Of a stretch of DNA of 64,000 nt, positions 16,831 through 24,575 are shown one piece after another (position 1 is the stretch's first letter; each line of letters opens with the position of its first letter). The DNA comes from an uncultured Robinsoniella sp. Lineage in GTDB: Bacteria; Bacillota; Clostridia; Lachnospirales; Lachnospiraceae. The position numbers were made by a program, and so were the translations under genes. The stretch lies in the NCBI GenBank assembly GCA_900540475.1, contig UQGG01000002.1, forward strand, positions 186,001-250,000, written 5' to 3'. The notes under the pieces are model-generated. The model had not been told where the DNA came from and ran no database searches. It was given only the letters and a program-made list of their open reading frames with translations.

Positions 16831-17633
16831 ATATTATTGCCGCAGATGATGAAAGAATCGCATTGCAGCTTTTAATCACCTCTATTCATGAGGCAGTACC
16901 AGCAGCACATGTGCATGGTTTTAGTTCCAGTGAGGATGCACTTGCTTTTGGGAGTGTAAATCCCTGCGAAGTAGCTTTTTTAGATGTTGATATGAGCGAT
17001 GTGGACGGCATTACTCTGGCAAAGTACTTAAAGCAAGTTAATCCAAAGATCAATATTATCTTCGTAACTGCCTATAAAAAGTATGCTATCGAGGCTCTTT
17101 CTCTCCATAGCAGTGGCTATGTCATGAAGCCTGCCACAAAAGAAAAAATAGAACATGAACTGGAAAACCTGCGCTACCCTGTCTCTATACTGGCAAATCA
17201 TAAGGTTTGGATTCAGTGTTTTGGAAATTTTGAGGTATTTGCAGACGGAGAACCGATCAAATTTACATACAGTAAAACAAAAGAGCTTTTGGCATTTTTA
17301 GTTGACCGCAAAGGAGCGTTCTGCTCAAACGGTGAAATTATTGCGGCACTGTGGGAAGATAACGGGGACAGTGTAAAAAAGAGTTCCTATCTGCGCGATT
17401 TGAAAGCGGATCTGCTGGCGACCTTTAATGCGTATAGTGTAGGACATTCTATTCGCAAGCAACGTGGCGTTATGGCAGTTTCACTGGATAAGATTGCCTG
17501 TGACTACTATAATTGGATGCAGGGTGACATTCAGGCCATTAATGCCTATCGAGGCGAGTATATGTCCCAATACAGTTGGGGCGAGTTTACGCTGGGCAGC
17601 ATTGAAATGACCGCAACGACATACTTGCAATAA
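16827..17633 (+). CDS. Response regulator with SARP/OmpR-like DNA-binding domain
   Basis: A 268-residue regulator. The receiver domain (residues 1-118) has the acidic pair in AADDE, the phospho-acceptor in AFLDVDMSDVDG (Asp near 52), Thr in FVTAYKKYA and Lys in YVMKPAT. Residues of about 125-230 form a winged helix like those of SARP activators (IQCFGNFEVFADGEPIKF, then SKTKELLAFLVDRKGAFCSNGEIIAALW). It lacks the LytTR domain usually paired with LytS kinases. It follows the first kinase with a 4-nt overlap. An 11-bp direct repeat before the second kinase is a good candidate target. Confidence 0.9.
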   Translation: MNIIAADDERIALQLLITSIHEAVPAAHVHGFSSSEDALAFGSVNPCEVAFLDVDMSDVDGITLAKYLKQVNPKINIIFVTAYKKYAIEALSLHSSGYVMKPATKEKIEHELENLRYPVSILANHKVWIQCFGNFEVFADGEPIKFTYSKTKELLAFLVDRKGAFCSNGEIIAALWEDNGDSVKKSSYLRDLKADLLATFNAYSVGHSIRKQRGVMAVSLDKIACDYYNWMQGDIQAINAYRGEYMSQYSWGEFTLGSIEMTATTYLQ

Positions 17634-17645
17634 ATTTCCTAAGAC

Positions 17646-17680
17646 AGCCTTTAAAATGCAGTTTAAGGGCTTTTTATTTT
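17646..17680 (+). terminator. Terminator after the response regulator
   Basis: AGCCTTTAAA pairs with TTTAAGGGCT (one mismatch) and is followed by TTTTATTTTT. Confidence 0.85.
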
Positions 17681-17696
17681 TGTATACCGGAAAACC

Positions 17697-17729
17697 CCGA
17701 CACTTTCCCGACACTTCAATTTATATAAT
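17697..17729 (+). promoter_or_regulatory. Direct-repeat activator site and -10 of the second kinase
   Basis: CCGACACTT occurs at 17697-17705 and again at 17708-17716, an exact 11-bp period (one helical turn). A TATAAT (17724-17729) begins 8 bp after the end of the second repeat, and no consensus -35 is present. SARP-family activators are known to bind direct repeats with 11-bp periodicity, with the last repeat about 8 bp from the -10. The neighbouring response regulator has a SARP-like winged helix. The match is inference. Confidence 0.65.
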
Positions 17730-17853
17730 GGTTAAAGCCACGATGGTAATTTGGAATATATTGCACACCGTGTATCCGTTTTATACAGGTATACCAATAC
17801 CAGGCGAATCGACGATGTAAACTTCAAATATATCACAGACAGGAGATAACAGA

Positions 17854-19173
17854 ATGGAGTTAATATATGCCAGCTTAGATTTATTCGCAGCTGCGATTAT
17901 CGGGGTACTGCTTATTGGTTCGTTCTTTAAGGGTGATCATCCTAAGCCATTCGGTAAGAAGATCATTCTGTTGCTGGTTGGTCACCTGGTTGGACTGCTC
18001 TGCGACAGTATTCTTTGGTTTTGGGAACCGGAGCGATACCCCACCATAGACATCTCTGCTGCGATTGTGGTGCAAAAGACAGTCCTGTTTCTTGCTTACA
18101 GCGTACTTGCTGCAATGACCGTAATCTATACCGATTGTCTAGTGAAATTTATTGAGGAAAAGGCAAAGTGTTCCAAACGCATTGTTCCCTGCATCACAGT
18201 AATTTGCATCATGGCGGTTGTCCTTTGGACCGTCTCCCTATTTAACGGAATGTTTTTTACCTTTGACGAAAAGGGAATGTTTGTTTCTACAAAGCTCTAT
18301 TGGTTCACGCAAGTGACCATTGGTTTCTTGCTGTGTGTGGACGTGTTTTTGATATGGAAGCACCGCAGAGCACTGGGCTGGTGCAATGCCATTCCGCTGC
18401 TTTTTTACATTCTGCTTCCAATTGGAGGGTTTTTCCTGTCCTTTTGGTGGGACGTAATCCCGGTTTACATTGCTGCCACCTTGTCCATGCTGCTGATGTT
18501 CATAGTGTTCCACCTGGAGCAGGACAAGCAACTCCGAGAGCAGGAACGACAATTTACACAAAGCCGTGTTTCCATCATGCTTTCGCAGATACAGCCTCAT
18601 TTTTTATACAATACCTTGACTGCTATCTGCGGTCTATGCGACGAAAACCCAAAGGAAGCCCAAAAGGTAACCGCCGAGTTTGCTGACTATCTGCGTCACA
18701 ATCTGGACTCCCTGACCCAAAGCACCCCCGTTCCGTTTGAGGACGAGCTGCGACACACCAAGGTCTACCTCCGCATCGAGCAAAAACGGTTTGGGCATAG
18801 GCTGAATATTGTCTATGACATATCAGTCAGCAATTTCCGTGTTCCTGCGCTGACCATACAGCCAATTGTTGAAAATGCGGTAAAACATGGTGTGACCAAG
18901 AAAAAGACAGGCGGCACAGTCACCATTTTCACAAAAGAAAAAGAAGACTGCTATGAAATCATAATCGATGACGATGGCTTTGGCTTTGACATTGGCAATG
19001 TGCAGACAGATTCAGATACACATATCGGCATTAAAAATGTACGTTACCGCCTGTGGTCAATTTGCCACGGAACGCTTACAATTACCAGCGAACCTGGAGT
19101 GGGCACGGTTTCCACAATAAGAATACCTAAAGGAAGAATGAATGAAGAATTGCGGCAGATAAATGATCGATAA
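17854..19173 (+). CDS. LytS-like sensor histidine kinase (second copy, no own regulator)
   Basis: A 439-residue kinase with the same plan as the first copy: seven N-terminal membrane helices, QIQPHFLYNTL with the acceptor His near residue 249, ENAVKHG and DDDGFGFD. The stretch around the H-box is identical to the first copy over more than 25 residues, while the sensor regions have diverged in sequence but not in layout. No response regulator gene follows, so it probably signals to the same regulator at 16827-17633. The start has ACAGGAGATAACAG upstream. Confidence 0.92.
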   Translation: MELIYASLDLFAAAIIGVLLIGSFFKGDHPKPFGKKIILLLVGHLVGLLCDSILWFWEPERYPTIDISAAIVVQKTVLFLAYSVLAAMTVIYTDCLVKFIEEKAKCSKRIVPCITVICIMAVVLWTVSLFNGMFFTFDEKGMFVSTKLYWFTQVTIGFLLCVDVFLIWKHRRALGWCNAIPLLFYILLPIGGFFLSFWWDVIPVYIAATLSMLLMFIVFHLEQDKQLREQERQFTQSRVSIMLSQIQPHFLYNTLTAICGLCDENPKEAQKVTAEFADYLRHNLDSLTQSTPVPFEDELRHTKVYLRIEQKRFGHRLNIVYDISVSNFRVPALTIQPIVENAVKHGVTKKKTGGTVTIFTKEKEDCYEIIIDDDGFGFDIGNVQTDSDTHIGIKNVRYRLWSICHGTLTITSEPGVGTVSTIRIPKGRMNEELRQINDR

Positions 19174-19213
19174 AGGCAGAGGTATCCGTAAGGGGGATCC
19201 TCTGCCTTTTCTA
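19172..19213 (+). terminator. Terminator of the second kinase gene
   Basis: A perfect 11-bp stem, AAAGGCAGAGG/CCTCTGCCTTT, is followed by TTCT. It begins at the stop codon of the kinase gene. Confidence 0.85.
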
Positions 19214-19261
19214 TGGGCGATGATTTTTGCAAAAGAAATCACTAATCATCTCTTAAATCTG

Positions 19262-19990
19262 TCAATCGTCATAGTCATCATAATCGTCATGATCATCGTA
19301 ATCATCATGATCGTCATCCATAAACTCATATTTATCTTCCAGATAATTCTCTATGGTATCTTTATGATTTTCCAATTTATCTAACTTTCTATCCAGAGAC
19401 TTCATCTGGCGATAGGATAATTTTCCATCATGATATGCATCTTCTATCTGATCATCCAATCGGTCTGCCTTTCGGTCAATTGCATCCAGTTCCCGCTCAA
19501 ACGTCAAATATTGCTGTCTTGCTCCGGCAGCATCGGCTGCCACTTTTGTTTTCTTTATACGATTGAAAACTTTATTATACTGATTCTTATAACCTTTTAT
19601 TTTCGCTTCCTGTTTTTTAACGGACATTGATTTTGTCTTATTCTGAACCGTAATCTGGAAGTCAGCTTTTATTTTTGTATTCTTAATCCTTACCGAGATG
19701 ACCGCACTGCCTGTTTTCATGGCTTTTACTTTCGTATCATCATCTCTTTTTTCCAATACCTTTACCACTTTGGAATCACTGCTGCTCCAAATAATATTCC
19801 GGTCTCTGACCTTTGTGCCTCCTGGTAAAATTTCGCTGTCCAGATCCATGGTCTTCCCCACCTGCATGGTATTTGCGTCCGCTTCAATGGCTATCTGCTG
19901 TGGTTTTGGTGCAGCGAAAACGGTTGCTCCCATCATAAGAAATGTACATCCCATTAAAAATATTGTCTTTCCCATCTTTTTCTTCATCAT
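19262..19990 (-). CDS. Secreted Ig-like (BIG2) protein with coiled coil and Asp-rich tail
   Basis: A 242-residue exported protein. The signal peptide is at residues 1-26 (ends VFAAP). A BIG2-like immunoglobulin domain covers about 30-120 (IAIEADANTMQVGKTMDLDSEI, IIWSSSDSKVVKV, GSAVISVRI). A charged coiled-coil region follows, and the last 18 residues are almost only Asp, His and Tyr. It is the third gene of the sigma/anti-sigma operon, starting 19 nt after the anti-sigma. The acidic tail parallels that of the anti-sigma, suggesting both respond to cations or cationic peptides outside the cell. This is inference; the gene is unnamed. Confidence 0.82.
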   Translation of the reverse strand: MMKKKMGKTIFLMGCTFLMMGATVFAAPKPQQIAIEADANTMQVGKTMDLDSEILPGGTKVRDRNIIWSSSDSKVVKVLEKRDDDTKVKAMKTGSAVISVRIKNTKIKADFQITVQNKTKSMSVKKQEAKIKGYKNQYNKVFNRIKKTKVAADAAGARQQYLTFERELDAIDRKADRLDDQIEDAYHDGKLSYRQMKSLDRKLDKLENHKDTIENYLEDKYEFMDDDHDDYDDHDDYDDYDD

Positions 19991-20008
19991 AATTACTTTC
20001 CTCCATTA

Positions 20009-21100
20009 TCAATCGTCATCATCCGGTTCCTCGTCATCGTCTGAATCATCAGAATGATCATCGTTCCAGTCTTCCTCATCCTGCTCCCGGCTGTCTGCAT
20101 CATCATCATATTCATCCAGGTCGTCATCAGAATCCTTCCCATCATCACGGTCATCATCAAAATCTTCATCGGAATCTTCCAGGAAGTCATCCTGATCATC
20201 ATATAAATCGTCCTCATCAGCATCACCCGGATTACCACGTTTTTCTTTTTCCTGACCTGCTGCCGGCTTCTGCTGCTTATTCAGAGTATTATTTGACTCC
20301 TCGCTCTCTTCAATGATATCTTCCACATTTTCCAGAATTGATTCATCCGACTCATAACCTTTCATATTTGAAATGTCAATTCCCCTGTTCCGGATCAACT
20401 GGGCTAATTCCTGCATGGTCATTTTTGCCGCCTCTTCCAGATTTAGTTCCGGGTCTTTCTTACTTAATTTTAATAAAAATGCCGCCTTTCCACGGGAAAT
20501 GTCGCATTTGCTGGCAAGCTCAGAAATTTCTTCACTGCCTGTAATCTCCTGGTTATAAATAACCCCTTTAATATTTTTCTGGTCCAGCACCTGCCGGATA
20601 TCCCCTACTATGGATTGACAGATTTCATCTGCCTTCTTCGTATCTTTGTTTTCCACCGATACCAGTATGGAATTGTTTACCTCGGTAATATAGCCTTTTC
20701 TAACCATGGAACCTATAAGTGCGTTTACAGCTGTGTTCAGTTCTACATTATGCAGATTCATATCTGCCAGAATTATCTCACCATCTTTATTAAGAGCCTT
20801 CACCTCCATAACCTGATTCTTTCGGTTTGTCTGGATCTCTACACTGGGATTAACATCAATGTCAATGGTGGTGTCGATCTGGTTATTCCAAAAAATACGG
20901 ATTCCCAATATCAGTACCAGACAGGCAGCTAACGCCGCTGCTCCCCGGAATGCCATCTGTATTCTTTTCCAGGATCCTGCCTCATCCATCAGCCAGTCTT
21001 CTTTTTCCAGCCGTTCATTCGGTGATGCTGCCACTTTTTCAAAAACGTCAGGAGTAATGTCTTCTATTGCCTGTTTCAATCCTTCCCCGATCTTTTGCAT
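20009..21100 (-). CDS. RsgI-like transmembrane anti-sigma factor with acidic tail
   Basis: A 363-residue bitopic membrane protein. Residues 1-50 are cytoplasmic and would bind sigma. One transmembrane helix lies at about 51-70 (AALAACLVLILGIRIFW). It is followed by TIDIDVNPSVEIQTN, the conserved motif of RsgI-type anti-sigma factors, in which the Asn-Pro bond is a reported self-cleavage site, and then an alpha/beta extracellular domain. From about residue 265 the protein is strongly acidic, with the final 65 residues mostly Asp and Glu. It begins 1 nt after the sigma stop. The partner is an ECF sigma, not SigI, which is notable. Confidence 0.85.
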   Translation of the reverse strand: MQKIGEGLKQAIEDITPDVFEKVAASPNERLEKEDWLMDEAGSWKRIQMAFRGAAALAACLVLILGIRIFWNNQIDTTIDIDVNPSVEIQTNRKNQVMEVKALNKDGEIILADMNLHNVELNTAVNALIGSMVRKGYITEVNNSILVSVENKDTKKADEICQSIVGDIRQVLDQKNIKGVIYNQEITGSEEISELASKCDISRGKAAFLLKLSKKDPELNLEEAAKMTMQELAQLIRNRGIDISNMKGYESDESILENVEDIIEESEESNNTLNKQQKPAAGQEKEKRGNPGDADEDDLYDDQDDFLEDSDEDFDDDRDDGKDSDDDLDEYDDDADSREQDEEDWNDDHSDDSDDDEEPDDDD

Positions 21101-21101
21101 T

Positions 21102-21683
21102 TTAAGACATCCTCCCTTCTATGTAATTTCGTAGTTTCTTCATTCCGCGGTTATATTTAGACAGCACTGTAGAAAGGGGGAGTTTTACTAAAGCTGCAAT
21201 TTCCCGGTGTTTCATCCCGGTATTGGCATGCAGAATAATAATCTGCCGTTCCTCATCCCCTAATATGGAAAATGCTGCTTCCAGCAACAGTTTATTTTCC
21301 TTATCCTCTACTGCTGAAAAATCCAGCATATTCTCTAGCTCTTCATAAGGTGATGTCTGAGTATTTTTATCTTTTCGAATCTTCATGTAAGAGAGATTTC
21401 TTGCAATGGTAAATATCCAGGCGAGGGGCTTACCCTGGGGTTTATACAAATGTGCCCCTGTTTTGATTTTAATATATGTCTCTTGCAGAATATCCTCTGC
21501 ATCATACTGATTCTTTAGTATCGATAAAATAAATCCATAGACTGCCTGGTAAGTCTGATGGTACACCGTTTCCAGTGCCTGCATATCACCCTCTGCAATC
21601 TGTATGAATAACTCTTCTTTCACAATCTGACCCAGCCGTTGATTTTCATTTTGCTCTTCCGGAATTAAACAAAATAGAATCAT
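21102..21683 (-). CDS. ECF RNA polymerase sigma factor
   Basis: A 193-residue ECF sigma factor. Region 2 is seen in VYGFILSILKNQYDAEDILQETYIKI and AWIFTIARNLSYMKIR. Region 4 is seen in MKHREIAALVKLPLSTVLSKYNRGMKKL. The start follows AGGTGG. It heads the operon with the RsgI-like anti-sigma and the Asp-rich secreted protein. A CGTCTATAT at about 21739-21747 (minus strand) resembles an ECF -10 element and would fit autoregulation, but no matching -35 was identified with confidence. Confidence 0.93.
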   Translation of the reverse strand: MILFCLIPEEQNENQRLGQIVKEELFIQIAEGDMQALETVYHQTYQAVYGFILSILKNQYDAEDILQETYIKIKTGAHLYKPQGKPLAWIFTIARNLSYMKIRKDKNTQTSPYEELENMLDFSAVEDKENKLLLEAAFSILGDEERQIIILHANTGMKHREIAALVKLPLSTVLSKYNRGMKKLRNYIEGRMS

Positions 21684-21907
21684 TCGTAATCCACCTGTAT
21701 AAGATTGTCTCTTTCCCTTTCTAATTAGTTAATGCTTGATATAGACGTTTTATTGCATGGAATAAAAAAATTTTGTAATATTTTCCAAATTAAAGATGTT
21801 ATGGTTATTTTACCATATCAGACCTGCGGCAACAATTGACATTATTCGAACTCGTGAAAGTATTGAGATGAAAATATCCTCCCATCCAGCTCCCGTCTTT
21901 ATTTCCA

Positions 21908-21965
21908 CAAAAAAAGGACCTTTACCCAACGTCCTTTCGAACAGACATTGGGCATAAGCCCTTTC
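21908..21965 (-). terminator. Terminator of the arabinose operon
   Basis: On the minus strand, GCCCAATGTC pairs with GACGTTGGGT (one wobble) inside an outer AAAGG/CCTTT helix, followed by seven U. Nothing else was recognised between 21748 and 22086; the reading frame spanning this hairpin is considered spurious. Confidence 0.85.
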
Positions 21966-22086
21966 TTTTTTGAAACATATATATCTTGATTTATCAAACT
22001 TTAATCCATGAAAACACAAGCTGCCTTATTCTACTCCCAAATCAATAGGGGGAAAGCGGTTTTCTTTCACAGTTATATCCTGAAAC

Positions 22087-22779
22087 TTATTTCCCCTGCC
22101 CGTAATAAGCACCTTCACCATGTTTCCGGTAATAATGTTTATCCTGGAGTTCCTGTGGAGCAGGCTCTACCTGAGCGTTGATGCGTTCGCAGCGGGCAGC
22201 CATTTTAGCCACCTCTTCTAATACCACGGCATTATGTACGGCTTCATGACCGTCTTTTCCCCAGGTAAACGGACCATGGTTTTTACACAGAACAGCCGGC
22301 ATAGCCTTGTAATCATTTTCCTTGAAGTAATCAGCAATCAGAATTCCTGTATTTTTTTCATAAGCATCTTCGATCTCATCTTGATTCAGACATCTTAAGC
22401 ATGGAACTTCTCCGTAAAAGTAGTCCGCATGTGTCGTACCATAACATGGAATACTTCTTCCGGACTGTGCCCAGCTGGTTGCCCAGGAAGAATGAGTATG
22501 TACGATTCCGCCGATTTCCGGAAATGCCTTATATAATTCTACATGAGTAGGCGTATCGGAAGAAGGATTGTACTTTCCTTCCACCTTATTGCCCTCCAGA
22601 TCCATGACTACCATGTCTTCCGGTTTTAATTCATCATAGGGAACTCCGCTTGGCTTAATTACAAATAATCCTTTTTCCCTGTCTATTCCGCTTACATTTC
22701 CCCAGGTAAAAGTAACTAATCCATATTTTGGCAGTTCCATATTTGCAAGATATATCTCTTTTTTCAATTCAGCTAACAT
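22087..22779 (-). CDS. araD: L-ribulose-5-phosphate 4-epimerase
   Basis: A 230-residue class II aldolase-family epimerase converting L-ribulose 5-phosphate to D-xylulose 5-phosphate. Zinc ligands are in GGIVHTHSSWATSW (His-x-His) and in LCKNHGPFTWG. The substrate loop GNVSGIDR and the motif KPSGVPYDEL are present. It ends the araR-araA-araB-araD operon and begins 1 nt after the araB stop. Confidence 0.96.
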   Translation of the reverse strand: MLAELKKEIYLANMELPKYGLVTFTWGNVSGIDREKGLFVIKPSGVPYDELKPEDMVVMDLEGNKVEGKYNPSSDTPTHVELYKAFPEIGGIVHTHSSWATSWAQSGRSIPCYGTTHADYFYGEVPCLRCLNQDEIEDAYEKNTGILIADYFKENDYKAMPAVLCKNHGPFTWGKDGHEAVHNAVVLEEVAKMAARCERINAQVEPAPQELQDKHYYRKHGEGAYYGQGK

Positions 22780-22780
22780 A

Positions 22781-24457
22781 TTAATTCTCCTTACGTGCTT
22801 CCGCTTTTATGGTTTTCAGGCGCTTCATCACATCATTTGCACCCCGTCCAAAGTAATCGTGTAACGTCTTGAACTCTGCGTAAAGTTTCTTATATGCTTC
22901 AACATTTTCCGGAATTGGTTTATAAGTCTTCTCTTCCACTTTTCCCATTACTTTTGCAGCGTCAAAGATAGAATCATATCCGCCGTTTGCAGAACCTGCT
23001 GCCACCGCACCGAACATGGCTGCGCCAAGTGCCGGAGACTGATCGGATGCACCGATAAAGATCTCTTTTCCGGTTACGTCTGCATAGATCTGCATCATCA
23101 TGGGGTTTTTCTTGGAAATACCGCCGCATGCGTACAGTTCATCTACCGGGACGCCTGACTCTTCAAAGGTTGTAATAATCATATTTTTGCCATAAGCAGT
23201 TGCTTCGATTAATGCACGGTACATTTCTTCCGGTTTCGTTGTCAGGGTCATTCCCATCATTAAGCCGGTCAGATCCACATCTACGAGGCAGGAACGGTTT
23301 CCATTCCACCAGTCAAGTGCAAGGAGTCCGCTTTCACCGATTTTTAATTTGCTGGCTTTTTCTGTAAGCAGCTGATGGATTCCCATACCCTTTGCTTCCG
23401 CTTCATCGTAGTAAGCCTTCGGCACACAGTTTTTCACAAACCATTCAAAATGATCGCCTACACAGGACTGTCCCGCTTCATAGCCATAGAATCCGGGAAG
23501 AACACCGTCTTCTACCACTCCACACATTCCAGGTACTACTTTTTCCACTTCACTAACCATAATATCACAGGTAGAAGTACCAATTATCATCAGCATTTTA
23601 TTTGGCTCCGTGATGCCAACTGCCGGTACTGCAACATGGGCATCTACATTGCCCACTGCAACTGCTGTTCCGGCTTTTAGCCCAACCTTGCCTGCCATTT
23701 CTTCCGTTAATTCTCCGGCTTTTGCTCCCTGCGGATAAATGTCTGTGCTGAGTTTATCTTCCACCAGATTTTCAATTCTTGGATCCAGCGCTTTATAAAA
23801 TTCCTTATCCGGATATCCTTTTTGTTTATGCCACAGCGCTTTATAGCCTGCGGTACAGCTGTTTCTTGCTTCTTTTCCGGTTAACTGCATCGTTACCCAG
23901 TCAGCTGCCTCCATAATTCTGGCTGCCTGATCATAAATATATGGTGCTTCATCCAGAATCTGCATCACCTTCGGTACTAACCATTCAGAAGAAATCTTAC
24001 CGCCGTATCTTGCAAGGAAGTCTTCCCCTCTTTCTTCCGCAATCTGGTTCAATTTATTAGCCTGGCCCTGCGCTGCATGGTGTTTCCATAATTTCAGCCA
24101 TGCATGAGGCTCTTTTTTCAGATCTTCATGGAAACAAAGAGGTGTACCCTTTTCATCAACCGGCAAAATGGTACATGCCGTAAAGTCAATGGACATACCG
24201 ATCACATCAGCCGGATTTACTCCTGATTCCTTCAAAACAGACGGAATGGTAATTTCCAGTACTTCCAGGTAATCAGCCGGATGCTGCAGTGCCCAGTCAG
24301 GACCCAGTTTTGTTCCGTCAGGAAGAAACTCATCCATAACACCATGGGTATATTCTTTTACAGCCTGTGCCAGAATTTCCCCATTTGTGACGTCAACCAA
24401 TACTGCACGTCCTGATTGTGTTCCATAATCCACACCAATTGAATATTTTTTCTCCAT
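22781..24457 (-). CDS. araB: Ribulokinase
   Basis: A 558-residue FGGY-family kinase phosphorylating L-ribulose. The N-terminal GVDYGTQSGRAVLVD phosphate loop, the SIDFTACTILP strand, the PGFYGYEAGQSCVGD segment and the C-terminal ACGGISKKNPMMMQIYADVTG motif are all present. The start is placed at 24457 (MEKKYSIG), with AAAGGAG upstream; a longer in-frame reading to 24496 is less likely. It is separated from araA by 118 bp holding a fragment of the interspersed repeat, an unusual gap inside an otherwise tight operon. Confidence 0.95.
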   Translation of the reverse strand: MEKKYSIGVDYGTQSGRAVLVDVTNGEILAQAVKEYTHGVMDEFLPDGTKLGPDWALQHPADYLEVLEITIPSVLKESGVNPADVIGMSIDFTACTILPVDEKGTPLCFHEDLKKEPHAWLKLWKHHAAQGQANKLNQIAEERGEDFLARYGGKISSEWLVPKVMQILDEAPYIYDQAARIMEAADWVTMQLTGKEARNSCTAGYKALWHKQKGYPDKEFYKALDPRIENLVEDKLSTDIYPQGAKAGELTEEMAGKVGLKAGTAVAVGNVDAHVAVPAVGITEPNKMLMIIGTSTCDIMVSEVEKVVPGMCGVVEDGVLPGFYGYEAGQSCVGDHFEWFVKNCVPKAYYDEAEAKGMGIHQLLTEKASKLKIGESGLLALDWWNGNRSCLVDVDLTGLMMGMTLTTKPEEMYRALIEATAYGKNMIITTFEESGVPVDELYACGGISKKNPMMMQIYADVTGKEIFIGASDQSPALGAAMFGAVAAGSANGGYDSIFDAAKVMGKVEEKTYKPIPENVEAYKKLYAEFKTLHDYFGRGANDVMKRLKTIKAEARKEN

Positions 24458-24546
24458 TGTCCACATTTCTCCTTTAACTTTATCATTATTATACACATCG
24501 CATATTACAGGCCTGCCTATAATACTGCCATGATTTTCGTTTAACC

Positions 24547-24575
24547 CAGAGCGTGTTTAAAAATTTCTTTCCGCT
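24547..24575. repeat. Fragment of interspersed palindromic element between araA and araB
   Basis: AGAGCGTGTTTAAAAATTTC matches the outer end of the 39523-39688 element. Here AGAGC can pair with GCTCT to form a small hairpin. It begins at the araA stop and could set different mRNA levels of araA and araB. Confidence 0.65.

Noticed and set aside
19993..20238. Met/Thr-rich frame overlapping the Asp-rich tail of the anti-sigma gene
   Set aside because: It arises from reading GAT/GAC repeats in another frame and has no independent start signal.
21810..22019. Short minus-strand frame after araD
   Set aside because: It spans the arabinose operon terminator and lacks a ribosome site.
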